Source: Gammaproteobacteria bacterium BRH_c0
GTDB taxonomy: Bacteria; Pseudomonadota; Gammaproteobacteria; Pseudomonadales; Porticoccaceae
Length of the DNA: 44,831 nucleotides
Direction: 5' to 3'
Assembly: GCA_000961645.1 (NCBI GenBank)
Contig: LADM01000122.1
Span: forward strand, 1 to 44,831
Both the position numbers and the translations under genes were made by a program. Numbering within the stretch: the first letter of the stretch is position 1; every line of letters begins with the position of its first letter. The notes under the pieces are model-generated. The model had not been told where the DNA came from and did no database searches. It saw only the letters and a list, made by a program, of their open reading frames with translations. Below are positions 37,014 to 44,831 of this stretch, piece by piece.

Positions 37014-37049
37014 TGCCAGCCACTTGCCCGTCAACGACTGACCGAGCAG

Positions 37050-37069
37050 GAGGGCGCTGTGGCGCCCTC
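37050..37069. terminator. hairpin between yhbY and the HAD phosphatase
   Basis: GAGGGCGC-TGTG-GCGCCCTC, an 8-bp GC-rich stem between convergent genes; the T-tract is poor (TCTTAT), so a bidirectional terminator is likely but not certain. Confidence 0.55.
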
Positions 37070-37071
37070 TC

Positions 37072-37845
37072 TTATGGGTTGTAGATTTGCTCCAGCTCGG
37101 CAATCGAATCGATTGTCCAGTCAGGGGTGACACCCGAATCAGCCACCAGCTCAGCCCGGTACTTGCCGGTTTTCACCTGCGCAGCCCGCAAGCCAACAGC
37201 TTGAGCTCCCGCTACATCGGTCTGCACATCGTCACCCACCACCACGACCCTGGCACTGTCCACCCCCAGACTCTCCAGAGCCGCAGCAAAAAAAGCCGCC
37301 GAGGGTTTGCCGGTAATCACCGCTTCAGTGGACATCACATATTCAAGCCCGGCCACGAATGCGCCAATATCCACATGCAGGCCCTGCCCCGTTTGCCAGT
37401 ATTTGTTACGGTGCATCGCCACCAGCCGGGCGCCACCCAGCAAATGCTGGAAAAGGTTGTCCAGCAGACTGTAGCTCCAGGCATCGCCGATATCGCCTAT
37501 CACCACCGCCTGAGGATTCTCTTCCGTGTGCTCAATCCCGCTGAAATCCTCGATCACCGCCGGAGTCACCGCCAGACAAGCGCGGGTCAAGCCTTCACTG
37601 AGCAGGTAATTGCGGGTCGCTACCGGCGCTGTCACCAGCTGGTTGATCATGGCGGGAATACCCAGCTCTTTCAGCTTATGGTGCAGTGCCGCCGCAGGCT
37701 GGGTGGTGGTATTGGTAATAAAACGATAGGGAATGCCCCGGGAAATCAGCTTTTCGAGGGTGCTGATGGCGCCTGGAACAAGCTCGTCACCGATATAGAA
37801 CACACCGTCCAGATCAAACAAAAAACCGCCTACACCTTGCCTCAT
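37072..37845 (-). CDS. HAD-IIA family phosphatase (LHPP/NagD-like)
   Basis: 257 residues from the ATG at 37845. HAD motif I is FLFDLDGVFY (Asp11, Asp13), motif II FITNTTTQ, a C2-type cap in the middle, motif III Lys in TGKPSAAFF, and motif IV VVGDDVQTDVAGAQAVG. The layout and length fit the TIGR01458/LHPP-like subgroup of HAD-IIA phosphatases; the substrate is not established (phosphohistidine/pyrophosphate has been claimed for the mammalian member). Divergent from gpmI across about 145 bp. Confidence 0.88.
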   Translation of the reverse strand: MRQGVGGFLFDLDGVFYIGDELVPGAISTLEKLISRGIPYRFITNTTTQPAAALHHKLKELGIPAMINQLVTAPVATRNYLLSEGLTRACLAVTPAVIEDFSGIEHTEENPQAVVIGDIGDAWSYSLLDNLFQHLLGGARLVAMHRNKYWQTGQGLHVDIGAFVAGLEYVMSTEAVITGKPSAAFFAAALESLGVDSARVVVVGDDVQTDVAGAQAVGLRAAQVKTGKYRAELVADSGVTPDWTIDSIAELEQIYNP

Positions 37846-37991
37846 TGCCACTTCTCCATAAAACCCGACAGCAGCCCCCTGCCTCCCAGTATAGTGCCTG
37901 GGCTGCAGCCCCTGCCCCCGCAATCATGGTTATTTGCGACCCAAAAAGGTAACATCCGCACTCTTTCAAACCCATGTAGTGACTGGTAAAA

Positions 37992-39539
37992 ATGACCTCC
38001 GGCAAAAAACCCACGGTACTGATCGTCCTCGACGGCTGGGGACACAATGACTCCCCCGAATTCAACGCCATCCACGCCGCCCACTCCCCGGTGTGGGACA
38101 GCCTGTGGGCGCATCAGCCAAAAACGCTGGTCGCCACCTCCGGCCTCGCTGTTGGACTGCCCGAGGGGCAGATGGGCAACTCCGAAGTGGGCCATATGAC
38201 CCTCGGCGCCGGGCGGGTGATCTACCAGAATTTCACCCGTATTAACAAAGCCATTGCCGACGGCGACTTTTTCACCAACCCGGTGTATTGCAACGCCATC
38301 GACAAGGCCAAAGCAGCGGGGGGCGCTGTGCATATTCTCGGCCTCCTGTCCCAGGGCGGCGTTCACAGCCATGAAGACCACCTGGTGGCCGCCATCAAGC
38401 TGGCCGCCAGTCGCGGCTGCGACAAAATCTACCTGCACGGCTTTCTCGATGGTCGCGACACGCCACCCAAAAGCGCCGAGCCCTCCATCGAGCTGATCGA
38501 AAAAGCCTTTGCTGACGTTGGCAAAGGCGCAATCGCCAGCATCGCCGGTCGCTATTACGCCATGGACAGGGACAACCGCTGGGAGCGGGTTCAGCCGGTG
38601 TACGATATGCTGACCCTGGGGCAGGCGGAGTTTGTTGCCGACAGAGCGACGGCAGGGCTTGAGGCCGCCTATCAGCGCGGCGAAAGCGACGAGTTCGTCA
38701 AGCCAACCCTGATTGTCAAACAGGGAGAATCTCCCGCGTTCATCAGGGATGGTGATGCGGTACTGTTTATGAACTTCCGCCCCGACCGCGCCCGTGAGCT
38801 GGCCCACGCTTTCGTTACTGACGACTTCAGCGGTTTCAGCCGTCAGGCGCGCCCCGCCCTCAGCGACTTTGTGATGACCACCGAATACGAAGCAGGCCTC
38901 AACGCCCATTGCGCCTACCCGCCGGAGTCGATGGTCAATTCCTTTGGCGACTACATCGCCAGCCTGGGCAAAACCCAGCTGCGTATTGCCGAGACGGAAA
39001 AGTACGCGCACGTCACGTTCTTCTTCAGTGGCGGGCAGGAAACCCTCTACCCCGGCGAGGAGCGCATTCTGGTGCCATCCCCCAAAGTCGCCACCTATGA
39101 TTTACAGCCGGAAATGAGCGCCCCCGAAGTCACCGACAAACTGGTGGCGGCGATCGAAAGCGGCAAGTTTGACGCGGTTATCTGCAACTTCGCCAACGGC
39201 GACATGGTCGGCCATACCGGGGATTTTGCCGCTGCAGTCAAAGCGGTGGAAGCCCTCGACAAGTGCCTGGGCCGTATTCGCACGGCGGTTGCAAAGGTCG
39301 GCGGCGACTGCCTGATCACCGCCGATCACGGCAACGTTGAGATGATGATGGACGCCAGCAACGGCCAGGCCCTCACGTCACACACCACCGAGCCGGTCCC
39401 GCTGGTCTATCTCGGCAGCCGCAGTGTGTCGCTCAAGGCAGGCGGCTCGCTGGCCGATATCGCCCCCACCATGCTCTACCTGATGGGGCTGCCCCAGCCT
39501 GCGGAAATGACCGGCACAAACCTGATTATCCCTGGTTGA
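37992..39539 (+). CDS. gpmI: 2,3-bisphosphoglycerate-independent phosphoglycerate mutase
   Basis: 515-residue di-manganese enzyme interconverting 3- and 2-phosphoglycerate. VLIVLDGWG with the first metal Asp at 14, GNSEVGH with nucleophile Ser64, FLDGRDTPP and ADHGNVEMM are the alkaline-phosphatase-superfamily landmarks. Length matches E. coli GpmI. It heads the gpmI-envC-ctpA group and is followed by three short tandem repeats (39546-39587). Confidence 0.96.
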   Translation: MTSGKKPTVLIVLDGWGHNDSPEFNAIHAAHSPVWDSLWAHQPKTLVATSGLAVGLPEGQMGNSEVGHMTLGAGRVIYQNFTRINKAIADGDFFTNPVYCNAIDKAKAAGGAVHILGLLSQGGVHSHEDHLVAAIKLAASRGCDKIYLHGFLDGRDTPPKSAEPSIELIEKAFADVGKGAIASIAGRYYAMDRDNRWERVQPVYDMLTLGQAEFVADRATAGLEAAYQRGESDEFVKPTLIVKQGESPAFIRDGDAVLFMNFRPDRARELAHAFVTDDFSGFSRQARPALSDFVMTTEYEAGLNAHCAYPPESMVNSFGDYIASLGKTQLRIAETEKYAHVTFFFSGGQETLYPGEERILVPSPKVATYDLQPEMSAPEVTDKLVAAIESGKFDAVICNFANGDMVGHTGDFAAAVKAVEALDKCLGRIRTAVAKVGGDCLITADHGNVEMMMDASNGQALTSHTTEPVPLVYLGSRSVSLKAGGSLADIAPTMLYLMGLPQPAEMTGTNLIIPG

Positions 39540-39545
39540 GAGTGG

Positions 39546-39587
39546 CAAACTGAGAACTCTAAACTGAGAACCTTAAACTGAGAGCGC
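39546..39587. repeat. three tandem 14-bp repeats
   Basis: CAAACTGAGAACTC, TAAACTGAGAACCT and TAAACTGAGAGCGC in direct succession between gpmI and the envC-like gene. Probably replication slippage; no function visible. Confidence 0.7.
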
Positions 39588-39598
39588 CGCGACCTATC

Positions 39599-40744
39599 AT
39601 GACCCTGCGCCGGTTTCTGCTGCTGATCCTCGTGAGCTTGGCCAGCATCGGCAGCCAGGCCGAGGACAAGGCGCTGGGGAAAAAAGAGCAGGCCAAGCTG
39701 GAAGCGCTGCAAAAAGAGATCAAGGTGCTGCAAATATCACTGCAAGAACGCAGCGGTGAACGCAACAGCCTCAGCGAGGAACTCAAGCACCACGAACTGG
39801 CGGTGTCCGCCATCAACCAGAAAATTTCTGCCCTCGACACCCAGGTCGCGGCACTCGACAGGGAATTACTCCGGCTCGCCGAGCAGAAAAAAGTCCTCGA
39901 AGCCCAGCGCGACGCCCAGCAGCAGCATATCGCCAGGGAGATTGACGCGGCTTATCGCCTTGGCCGCGCCGAACCCCTGAAACTCCTGCTCAACCAGGAA
40001 GATCCCGATCACCTGACCCGCACCCTCAAGTACTACCGCTACTTTATCGAAGCCCGCAGTACCCGCATTGAAACCTACCGGGCAACCATGGCCGAGCTGG
40101 CCCTGGTGGAAGATTCCATCGTCGACAAGCAGCAGGCGCTGGCCGACAGGCGCACCGAGCTCGACCAGGAAAAACTCGCCCTCGGCGAGAAGCAGGAACA
40201 GCGCCGCGCAGTGATCGAGGCTCTCGACCAGCAGCTGGGATCAGACCAGGAGCGCCTGGCGGAAATGACCCGCGAGCGCAAGGAGCTGGAAGCCATTCTC
40301 GCCCGCCTCGAAGAAGCCATCCAGGACCTGGCCCTGCCCAGCAGCGACCCTTTTCCCCGCTTGCGCGGCAAGCTGCCATGGCCGCTGGAGGGCAAAATCC
40401 TCAAAGGCTACGGCGCCATGCGGGCGCAAAACCTGGCCTGGAAAGGCTGGCTGATCAGCTCTGCCGAGGGCACACCCATCAGGGCGGTACACAATGGGCG
40501 GGTGGTGTTTTCCGACTACCTGCGCGGCCATGGCCTGCTGCTGATCATCGACCACGGCGACAATTATCTGAGCCTCTACGCCCACAACCAGGTCCTGCTC
40601 AAGGAGATTGGCGAATGGGTGCGCAGCGGCGACAAAATCGCCCAGGTCGGCAAAAGTGGCGGCCTTGAAGACAGTGCACTCTATTTCGAAATCCGTCACA
40701 ATGGGCAACCGCAGGATCCAAAAAACTGGCTGTCGCGCCGCTGA
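39599..40744 (+). CDS. envC: EnvC-like murein hydrolase activator
   Basis: 381-residue periplasmic protein. Signal peptide (hydrophobic 6-19, cleavage near SQA-ED at 21/22), two long coiled-coil stretches (about 28-110 and 150-245) and a C-terminal LytM/M23 domain from about 258. The domain is catalytically degenerate: the usual HxGxD is NLAWKGWLI and HxH-type FEIR is SALYFEIR, with no zinc ligands. That is the EnvC pattern, where the protein activates the amidases AmiA/AmiB at the septum rather than cutting murein itself. Between gpmI and ctpA, as in Pseudomonas. Confidence 0.92.
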   Translation: MTLRRFLLLILVSLASIGSQAEDKALGKKEQAKLEALQKEIKVLQISLQERSGERNSLSEELKHHELAVSAINQKISALDTQVAALDRELLRLAEQKKVLEAQRDAQQQHIAREIDAAYRLGRAEPLKLLLNQEDPDHLTRTLKYYRYFIEARSTRIETYRATMAELALVEDSIVDKQQALADRRTELDQEKLALGEKQEQRRAVIEALDQQLGSDQERLAEMTRERKELEAILARLEEAIQDLALPSSDPFPRLRGKLPWPLEGKILKGYGAMRAQNLAWKGWLISSAEGTPIRAVHNGRVVFSDYLRGHGLLLIIDHGDNYLSLYAHNQVLLKEIGEWVRSGDKIAQVGKSGGLEDSALYFEIRHNGQPQDPKNWLSRR

Positions 40745-40820
40745 AAGCGCGCCTGTAGCCCGCTGACAGACCGCTCCAGCGCCAACCTGCTTTTTTCCAA
40801 CCAATACCGGGTAACGTTCG

Positions 40821-42092
40821 ATGAAGTTCTTGTTCCGCATAACAGGCATTGTCTTACTGTCGCTGGCCAGCGCCCAGGTATTGTCCGAGGATGTGATCAG
40901 CGACGAGGATGCGCGCCTGCCCCTCGAGGATCTGCAACTGTTTGTGCAGATCTTTGACCAGATCCGCAGCGCCTATGTGGAAGAGGTCGACGACAAGACC
41001 CTGTTTGAAAACGCCATCAAGGGCTTGCTGGGAGGCCTCGACCCCCATTCCAGCTACCTGGACGAATCCACTTTTGACGAATTGCAGGAAAACACCAGCG
41101 GCGAATTCGGCGGCCTCGGCATCGAAGTCGGCATGGAGGGCGGCCTCATCAAGGTGGTGGCCCCCATCGACGACACCCCCGCCTATCGCGCTGGCATCAA
41201 GGCCGGCGACCTGATCATCAAGCTCGACGACAATGCCGTGCAGGGCATGAATATCAAGGAGGCCATCGACCTGATGCGCGGCCCCGAGGGATCACCCATT
41301 GTGCTCACCATTCTGCGTGAAGGCATGGACGCACCCCTCGAGATCACCATTGTGCGCGACATCATCAAGGTCAAAAGCGTACGCAGTGAAATACTCGAGG
41401 ACGGTTTTGGCTATGTGCGCATCGCCCAGTTCCAGACTGACACCGGCGCCCAGTTCCGCAACGCCCTCGAATCCATGATCAAAAAAAGCGACCCGCTGCA
41501 GGGTGTGGTGATCGATCTGCGCAACAACCCCGGCGGCTTGCTGCCCTCGTCAGTTGAAGTCGCCGATGCGCTGCTTGACGATGGCCTGATCGTTTACACC
41601 GAAGGGCGTATTCCCAGCGCCAACATCAAGTTCCGCGCTACCCAGGGCGATGTGCTCGCAGGCATTCCCGTGGTGGTGATTATCAATAGCGGCAGCGCCT
41701 CGGCGGCGGAAATCGTCGCCGGTGCCCTCCAGGATCATCACCGCGCCATCGTGATCGGCACACAAAGCTTTGGCAAGGGGTCGGTCCAGACCGTGTTGCC
41801 CCTCAAGGACGGCAAGGCCATCAAACTGACCACCGCCCGCTACCTGACTCCCGACGGCCATTCGATCCAGGCCCAGGGCATCAAGCCCGATATCGTCGTC
41901 GCGCCTGCCGAAATCAAGATGCTGGACGAACAGAAGGGCATCTCGGAAGCCAACCTCAGCGGGCACCTGAAGAATATCGAGGTCAAGAAATCCACCACCA
42001 AGCGCAAATCCGCCAAGGCCAGCATCGCCGACGACAACCAGCTTTATGAAGCGCTGAATATTCTCAAGGGAATTGCGATTTTTAAAAGCTGA
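40821..42092 (+). CDS. S41 family carboxy-terminal processing protease (CtpA-like)
   Basis: 423-residue exported serine protease. Signal peptide (8-20, cleavage near LSE), an N-terminal helical lid (LEDLQLFVQIFDQIRSAYVEEV), PDZ domain about 97-180 (FGGLGIEV start), and the S41 core with IINSGSASAAEIVAGAL (catalytic Ser292) and SFGKGSVQ (Lys319). The C-terminal extension is Lys-rich. Homologues degrade or mature periplasmic proteins, including murein hydrolases and their regulators, which fits its place behind envC. Convergent with hisF. Confidence 0.93.
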   Translation: MKFLFRITGIVLLSLASAQVLSEDVISDEDARLPLEDLQLFVQIFDQIRSAYVEEVDDKTLFENAIKGLLGGLDPHSSYLDESTFDELQENTSGEFGGLGIEVGMEGGLIKVVAPIDDTPAYRAGIKAGDLIIKLDDNAVQGMNIKEAIDLMRGPEGSPIVLTILREGMDAPLEITIVRDIIKVKSVRSEILEDGFGYVRIAQFQTDTGAQFRNALESMIKKSDPLQGVVIDLRNNPGGLLPSSVEVADALLDDGLIVYTEGRIPSANIKFRATQGDVLAGIPVVVIINSGSASAAEIVAGALQDHHRAIVIGTQSFGKGSVQTVLPLKDGKAIKLTTARYLTPDGHSIQAQGIKPDIVVAPAEIKMLDEQKGISEANLSGHLKNIEVKKSTTKRKSAKASIADDNQLYEALNILKGIAIFKS

Positions 42093-42109
42093 AGGCAATT
42101 ACTGGAGAC

Positions 42110-42127
42110 GGGATACGGGATACGGGA
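42110..42127. repeat. tandem GGGATAC heptamers
   Basis: GGGATACGGGATACGGGA: two perfect heptamers and a partial third between the ctpA-like gene and hisF stops. No terminator hairpin is visible in this 59-bp convergent gap. Confidence 0.6.
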
Positions 42128-42151
42128 GAAAAAGATAAGGGAGATGCGACC

Positions 42152-42925
42152 TTAGAGCCGCATCTCGATACCCTGGGAGGCCATATACTCCTTGGCCTCG
42201 CGAATACTGTATTCACCGAAGTGAAATATGCTCGCCGCCAGCACTGCGTCGGCACCGCCCTTGAGCACGCCATCGGCCAGATGCTGGAGATTGCCTACGC
42301 CGCCGGAAGCAATCACCGGAATATCGATGGAATCGGTGATGGCGCGGGTCAGGGTCAGATCAAAGCCGCTCTTGGTGCCGTCCTGATCCATGCTGGTGAG
42401 GAGAATTTCACCGGCGCCGTAGTCCGCCATGCGCACCGCCCATGCCACCGCATCCAGCCCGGTCACCTTGCGCCCGCCGTGGGTAAACACTTCCCAGCGC
42501 GGCGTTTCTCCGTCGCCACTCACCTGCTTGGCATCAATCGCCACCACGATGCACTGCGAACCGAAGCGGTCGGCGGCGGCGCGGACAAAATCCGGATCAT
42601 AGACCGCCGTGGAATTGATACTGACCTTGTCGGCACCGGCATTGAGCAGGGTGCGGATATCTTCCAGGGTTCTGACGCCGCCACCCACGGTGAGGGGAAT
42701 AAACACTTCGCTGGCCATGCGCTCGACGGTGTGGACCATGGTATCCCGCCCTTCGTGGCTGGCGGTGATATCGAGAAAGGTGATTTCGTCGGCACCTGCG
42801 GCGTCGTAGCGCCGCGCCACTTCCACCGGATCACCGGCATCGCGGATATCGAGGAACTTGACGCCCTTGACCACCCGGCCATTTTCCACATCAAGGCAGG
42901 GAATAATGCGTTTCGCCAGCGTCAT
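42152..42925 (-). CDS. hisF: imidazole glycerol phosphate synthase cyclase subunit HisF
   Basis: 257-residue TIM-barrel cyclase that, with the HisH glutaminase, makes imidazole glycerol phosphate and [18 protein letters not shown] contains the catalytic Asp12, VVAIDAK holds the second Asp (about 131), and GGVRTLEDI and [11 protein letters not shown] are the phosphate loops. Length matches the family (258 in E. coli). The ATG at 42925 is one base past the ribA stop (TGACATG). hisH and hisA are not in the window, so this is a detached his gene cotranscribed with ribA. Confidence 0.96.
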   Translation of the reverse strand: MTLAKRIIPCLDVENGRVVKGVKFLDIRDAGDPVEVARRYDAAGADEITFLDITASHEGRDTMVHTVERMASEVFIPLTVGGGVRTLEDIRTLLNAGADKVSINSTAVYDPDFVRAAADRFGSQCIVVAIDAKQVSGDGETPRWEVFTHGGRKVTGLDAVAWAVRMADYGAGEILLTSMDQDGTKSGFDLTLTRAITDSIDIPVIASGGVGNLQHLADGVLKGGADAVLAASIFHFGEYSIREAKEYMASQGIEMRL

Positions 42926-42926
42926 G

Positions 42927-43526
42927 TCAGTCGTGTACCTCGTTGAACAGATGTCCCAGCTTGCCAGCCTTGGTGGCCAGATAGCGGGCGTTGTGGGGAT
43001 TGCTGCCGGGCTGCAGCGGCAGGCGCTCCAGCACCTCGAATCCCATGGACTCAAGGGCCAGCACCTTGCGGGGATTGTTGGTCATCAGTCGGATTCGCTG
43101 CACTTGCAGGTGCTTGAGCATGGATTTGCAGATACTGTAATCGCGCATATCGGCGCCAAAGCCCAGCTGCTCGTTGGCTTCCACGGTGTCGGCACCGGAA
43201 TCCTGCAGGTGGTAGGCCTTGATTTTGTTGATCAGGCCGATGCCGCGACCTTCCTGGCGCAGGTAGAGAATCACCCCGCGCCCCTCATCGGCAATACGCC
43301 GCATCGCCGCTTCCAGCTGGGGGCCGCAGTCACAGCGCATGCTGAACAGCGCGTCGCCGGTCAGGCATTCGGAGTGGATACGCACCAGTACCGGTTCGCC
43401 GTCGGCCACATTACCCATGGACAGGGCGATATGCTCCTTTTGCGTATCCGGATCATCAAAGCCGTGGATTTGGAAGTCGCCCCACAGAGTCGGCAGGCGG
43501 GAAGATTCAACAAAGGTCAGGGTCAC
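42927..43526 (-). CDS. ribA: GTP cyclohydrolase II
   Basis: 199-residue zinc enzyme opening the imidazole ring of GTP, the first step of riboflavin synthesis. Zinc ligands Cys54, Cys65 and Cys67 lie in [30 protein letters not shown] and the C-terminal [16 protein letters not shown] are conserved. Stand-alone, without the RibB domain. Start GTG at 43526 (the Shine-Dalgarno is weak). A perfect 14-bp palindrome, GCTTTGATCAAAGC (43536-43549), lies 10 bp upstream. Confidence 0.95.
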   Translation of the reverse strand: MTLTFVESSRLPTLWGDFQIHGFDDPDTQKEHIALSMGNVADGEPVLVRIHSECLTGDALFSMRCDCGPQLEAAMRRIADEGRGVILYLRQEGRGIGLINKIKAYHLQDSGADTVEANEQLGFGADMRDYSICKSMLKHLQVQRIRLMTNNPRKVLALESMGFEVLERLPLQPGSNPHNARYLATKAGKLGHLFNEVHD

Positions 43527-43535
43527 TGTGATACC

Positions 43536-43549
43536 GCTTTGATCAAAGC
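43536..43549. promoter_or_regulatory. 14-bp palindrome upstream of ribA
   Basis: GCTTTGATCAAAGC is a perfect palindrome with no spacer, 9 bp before the ribA GTG. It could be an operator or a chance site. Confidence 0.3.
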
Positions 43550-43660
43550 CGCTATTCTAGCAAACCTTGACCGTCGAAAGCGCTGTCTTGAGGAAATGCC
43601 ACTGTTGAGTGGTGACACGCATCCGGGATTGCCAAAACGCAGCAGCCATAGCCGGGCCGC

Positions 43661-44308
43661 CTAGAACTTCTGGCGCAGCACCAGCACCCCAGCCTGCTCC
43701 TGCATTTCCAGCCGGCTCAGCAGGGAGTTGCCCAGCAGTATCTGCACCGGAAAATTTCCCTCGACCACCGAGGCGGGTACCCCGTGGACAGTGATACCGC
43801 CAATGGAGACCTTGTTGAGGGTGACGTAATAGGAATTGACAATACCGCCGGCTGTCTGGCTTCTGCCGCGTTTGCCGCTTTTGAAATCGATCCCCAGACG
43901 GGCAGCATCCCTGCCGCTCATGGCGATCAGGGTCGCGCCGGTGTCCACCATCATGTCCACTGTCTGGCCGTTGATGGCGCCGCGCACGCGGTAGTGGCTG
44001 TCGTCGCTGCGGGGGATGCGCACTTCCGCCACCTTCGCTTCCGAGTAGGTGGCGGAAATCTGCCGGCTCAGACTCAGGGTCTGGCGCACACCGTCAATTT
44101 CCACTTCTGCGCCGCGACTGGTGCTGGCCAGCAACTTGACCCCTTCAGGACTGGTTTCGCCCACCTTGAGCATGCGCGTCTCACCATTGATCACCAGCAC
44201 GGCGCGGTTGGCGAAAAATCCTTTCGCCACCACCTTCGGACCTGCCAGCAGTTCGCTGCTGGCCAGCGCCACAGCCAGCGCCATCAATACACAACTCAGT
44301 TTATTCAT
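43661..44308 (-). CDS. retropepsin-like aspartic protease (TIGR02281-type)
   Basis: 215-residue exported protein: signal peptide (cleavage near LLA-GP at 22/23), an N-terminal module with ARVLVINGETRMLKVGE-like sequence (about 24-90) and a C-terminal single-chain aspartic protease half-domain with MMVDTGATLIAMS (Asp122-Thr-Gly). Like other clan AA members of this size it would act as a dimer, in the periplasm. Substrate unknown. Its ATGA start overlaps the pgpA stop by four bases; ribA lies 134 bp downstream. Confidence 0.88.
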   Translation of the reverse strand: MNKLSCVLMALAVALASSELLAGPKVVAKGFFANRAVLVINGETRMLKVGETSPEGVKLLASTSRGAEVEIDGVRQTLSLSRQISATYSEAKVAEVRIPRSDDSHYRVRGAINGQTVDMMVDTGATLIAMSGRDAARLGIDFKSGKRGRSQTAGGIVNSYYVTLNKVSIGGITVHGVPASVVEGNFPVQILLGNSLLSRLEMQEQAGVLVLRQKF

Positions 44309-44814
44309 CCGCCGATCACCTCCCTGACCACTGCCAGTATAAGCCAGGCAAACACCCCGGCAAGCAGATCGTCCACCATGATACCCAAACCGCCATGGAC
44401 GCGCCGGTCGAGCACACTGATGGGCCAGGGCTTGAGGATGTCAAACAGGCGAAAGAGAACAAAACCCGCCAGCATCCACGGCCAGGTAGCGGGGAAGGTA
44501 GCCATCGCCAGCCATACCCCGGCGATCTCGTCGAGCACAATGCCGCCGTGGTCATGGACTCCCAGGGTGCGAGCCGCCCGGCCGCAAATCCATACGCCAG
44601 CGACAATAGTGATCGCCAGCACCAGCAGGTAGCCGGGCAACGGCAACAGAGCCAGCACCGGAAAAGCGAGAATGGCCAGCAGGCTGCCCGCCGTGCCCGG
44701 CGCCTTGGGGGACAGGCCACTGCCCAGCCCGAAGGCCAGCAGCAGCACCGGATCACGCAGCAACTGCCCCACGGTTGGCCGCAACTTGCCTGGCCCCGGC
44801 TCAGAAGTGGGCAT
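44305..44814 (-). CDS. pgpA: phosphatidylglycerophosphatase A
   Basis: 169-residue inner-membrane lipid phosphatase converting phosphatidylglycerophosphate to phosphatidylglycerol. GLGSGLSPKAPGTAGSL (30-46) and VLDEIAGVWLA (94-104) are the family signatures; hydrophobic helices fill the rest. Length is close to the 172 of E. coli. GGAGG precedes the ATG, inside the end of the preceding gene, and its stop overlaps the downstream protease start. Confidence 0.95.
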   Translation of the reverse strand: MPTSEPGPGKLRPTVGQLLRDPVLLLAFGLGSGLSPKAPGTAGSLLAILAFPVLALLPLPGYLLVLAITIVAGVWICGRAARTLGVHDHGGIVLDEIAGVWLAMATFPATWPWMLAGFVLFRLFDILKPWPISVLDRRVHGGLGIMVDDLLAGVFAWLILAVVREVIGG

Positions 44815-44830
44815 AGCCTGCCTCCTCCAC
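44801..44830 (-). CDS. thiL: 3' end of a gene, probably thiL
   Basis: On the minus strand a frame enters from outside the window and ends ...EEAGYAHF then TGA at 44803-44801, overlapping the pgpA start by 14 bp. The ending resembles the C-terminus of thiamine-phosphate kinase ThiL as I remember it, and thiL-pgpA adjacency is usual in gammaproteobacteria. Only nine codons are visible, so this is an inference. Confidence 0.4.
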   Translation of the reverse strand: MEEAGYAHF

Positions 44831-44831
44831 A

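Noticed and set aside
42110..42127. CRISPR-like repeat
   Set aside because: Only heptamer tandem repeats without spacers; no cas genes anywhere.

Overview
The window reads as chromosomal DNA of a GC-rich gammaproteobacterium, most likely a marine, Cellvibrionales/Spongiibacteraceae-type relative of Pseudomonas. The basis is the conserved gene order yhbY<>rlmE-ftsH-folP-glmM-tpiA-secG-tRNA-Leu(GAG)-tRNA-fMet-rimP-nusA-infB-rbfA-truB-rpsO-pnp, and the gpmI-envC-ctpA and thiL-pgpA-...-ribA neighbourhoods. The lineage is an inference from gene content and sequence character; no search was run.

Layout. (1) 1-560: an AT-rich stretch with one doubtful small ORF. (2) 636-14497: an accessory oxidative-metabolism region with a cytochrome c/PQQ sugar dehydrogenase fusion, a CYP101-like P450, two luciferase-like (LLM) flavin oxidoreductases, a SnoaL-like protein, an exported alpha/beta hydrolase, an NAD-dependent epimerase-like protein, L-lactate dehydrogenase LldD, a YheT-type hydrolase, the AMPylator SelO, a sulfotransferase and a DsbA/FrnE-like protein. 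(3) 14616-21049: envelope and redox repair, with an LpxR-type lipid A deacylase, a 266-bp MITE-like element, a DoxX-like protein, the MsrPQ periplasmic methionine sulfoxide reductase, a small membrane protein, a GNAT acetyltransferase and an LTA-synthase-family transferase preceded by a PmrA-box-like direct repeat. (4) 21237-36486 (minus strand): the translation/transcription/cell-wall housekeeping block. (5) 36705-44831: yhbY, a HAD-IIA phosphatase, gpmI, an EnvC-like amidase activator and a CtpA-like protease on the right-hand side of the housekeeping block, then hisF, ribA, a retropepsin-like protease, pgpA and the last codons of what looks like thiL on the minus strand.

How it works together. 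Regions 4 and 5 are core functions: ribosome maturation, transcription elongation, initiation, protein secretion and proteolysis, UDP-GlcNAc and folate precursors, glycolysis, and division-associated murein hydrolysis. Region 2 looks like a loose set of catabolic or detoxification enzymes, each with its own signals, rather than one clear operon. Region 3 concentrates outer-envelope remodelling and periplasmic repair. I see no CRISPR array, no rRNA, no prophage, no transposase and no clear defence system. The most interesting observations are regulatory or structural: the PmrA-box-like site, the MITE-like element, the 12-bp-phased repeats upstream of the P450, and the tRNA-fMet/rimP leader with two consecutive terminator-like hairpins.
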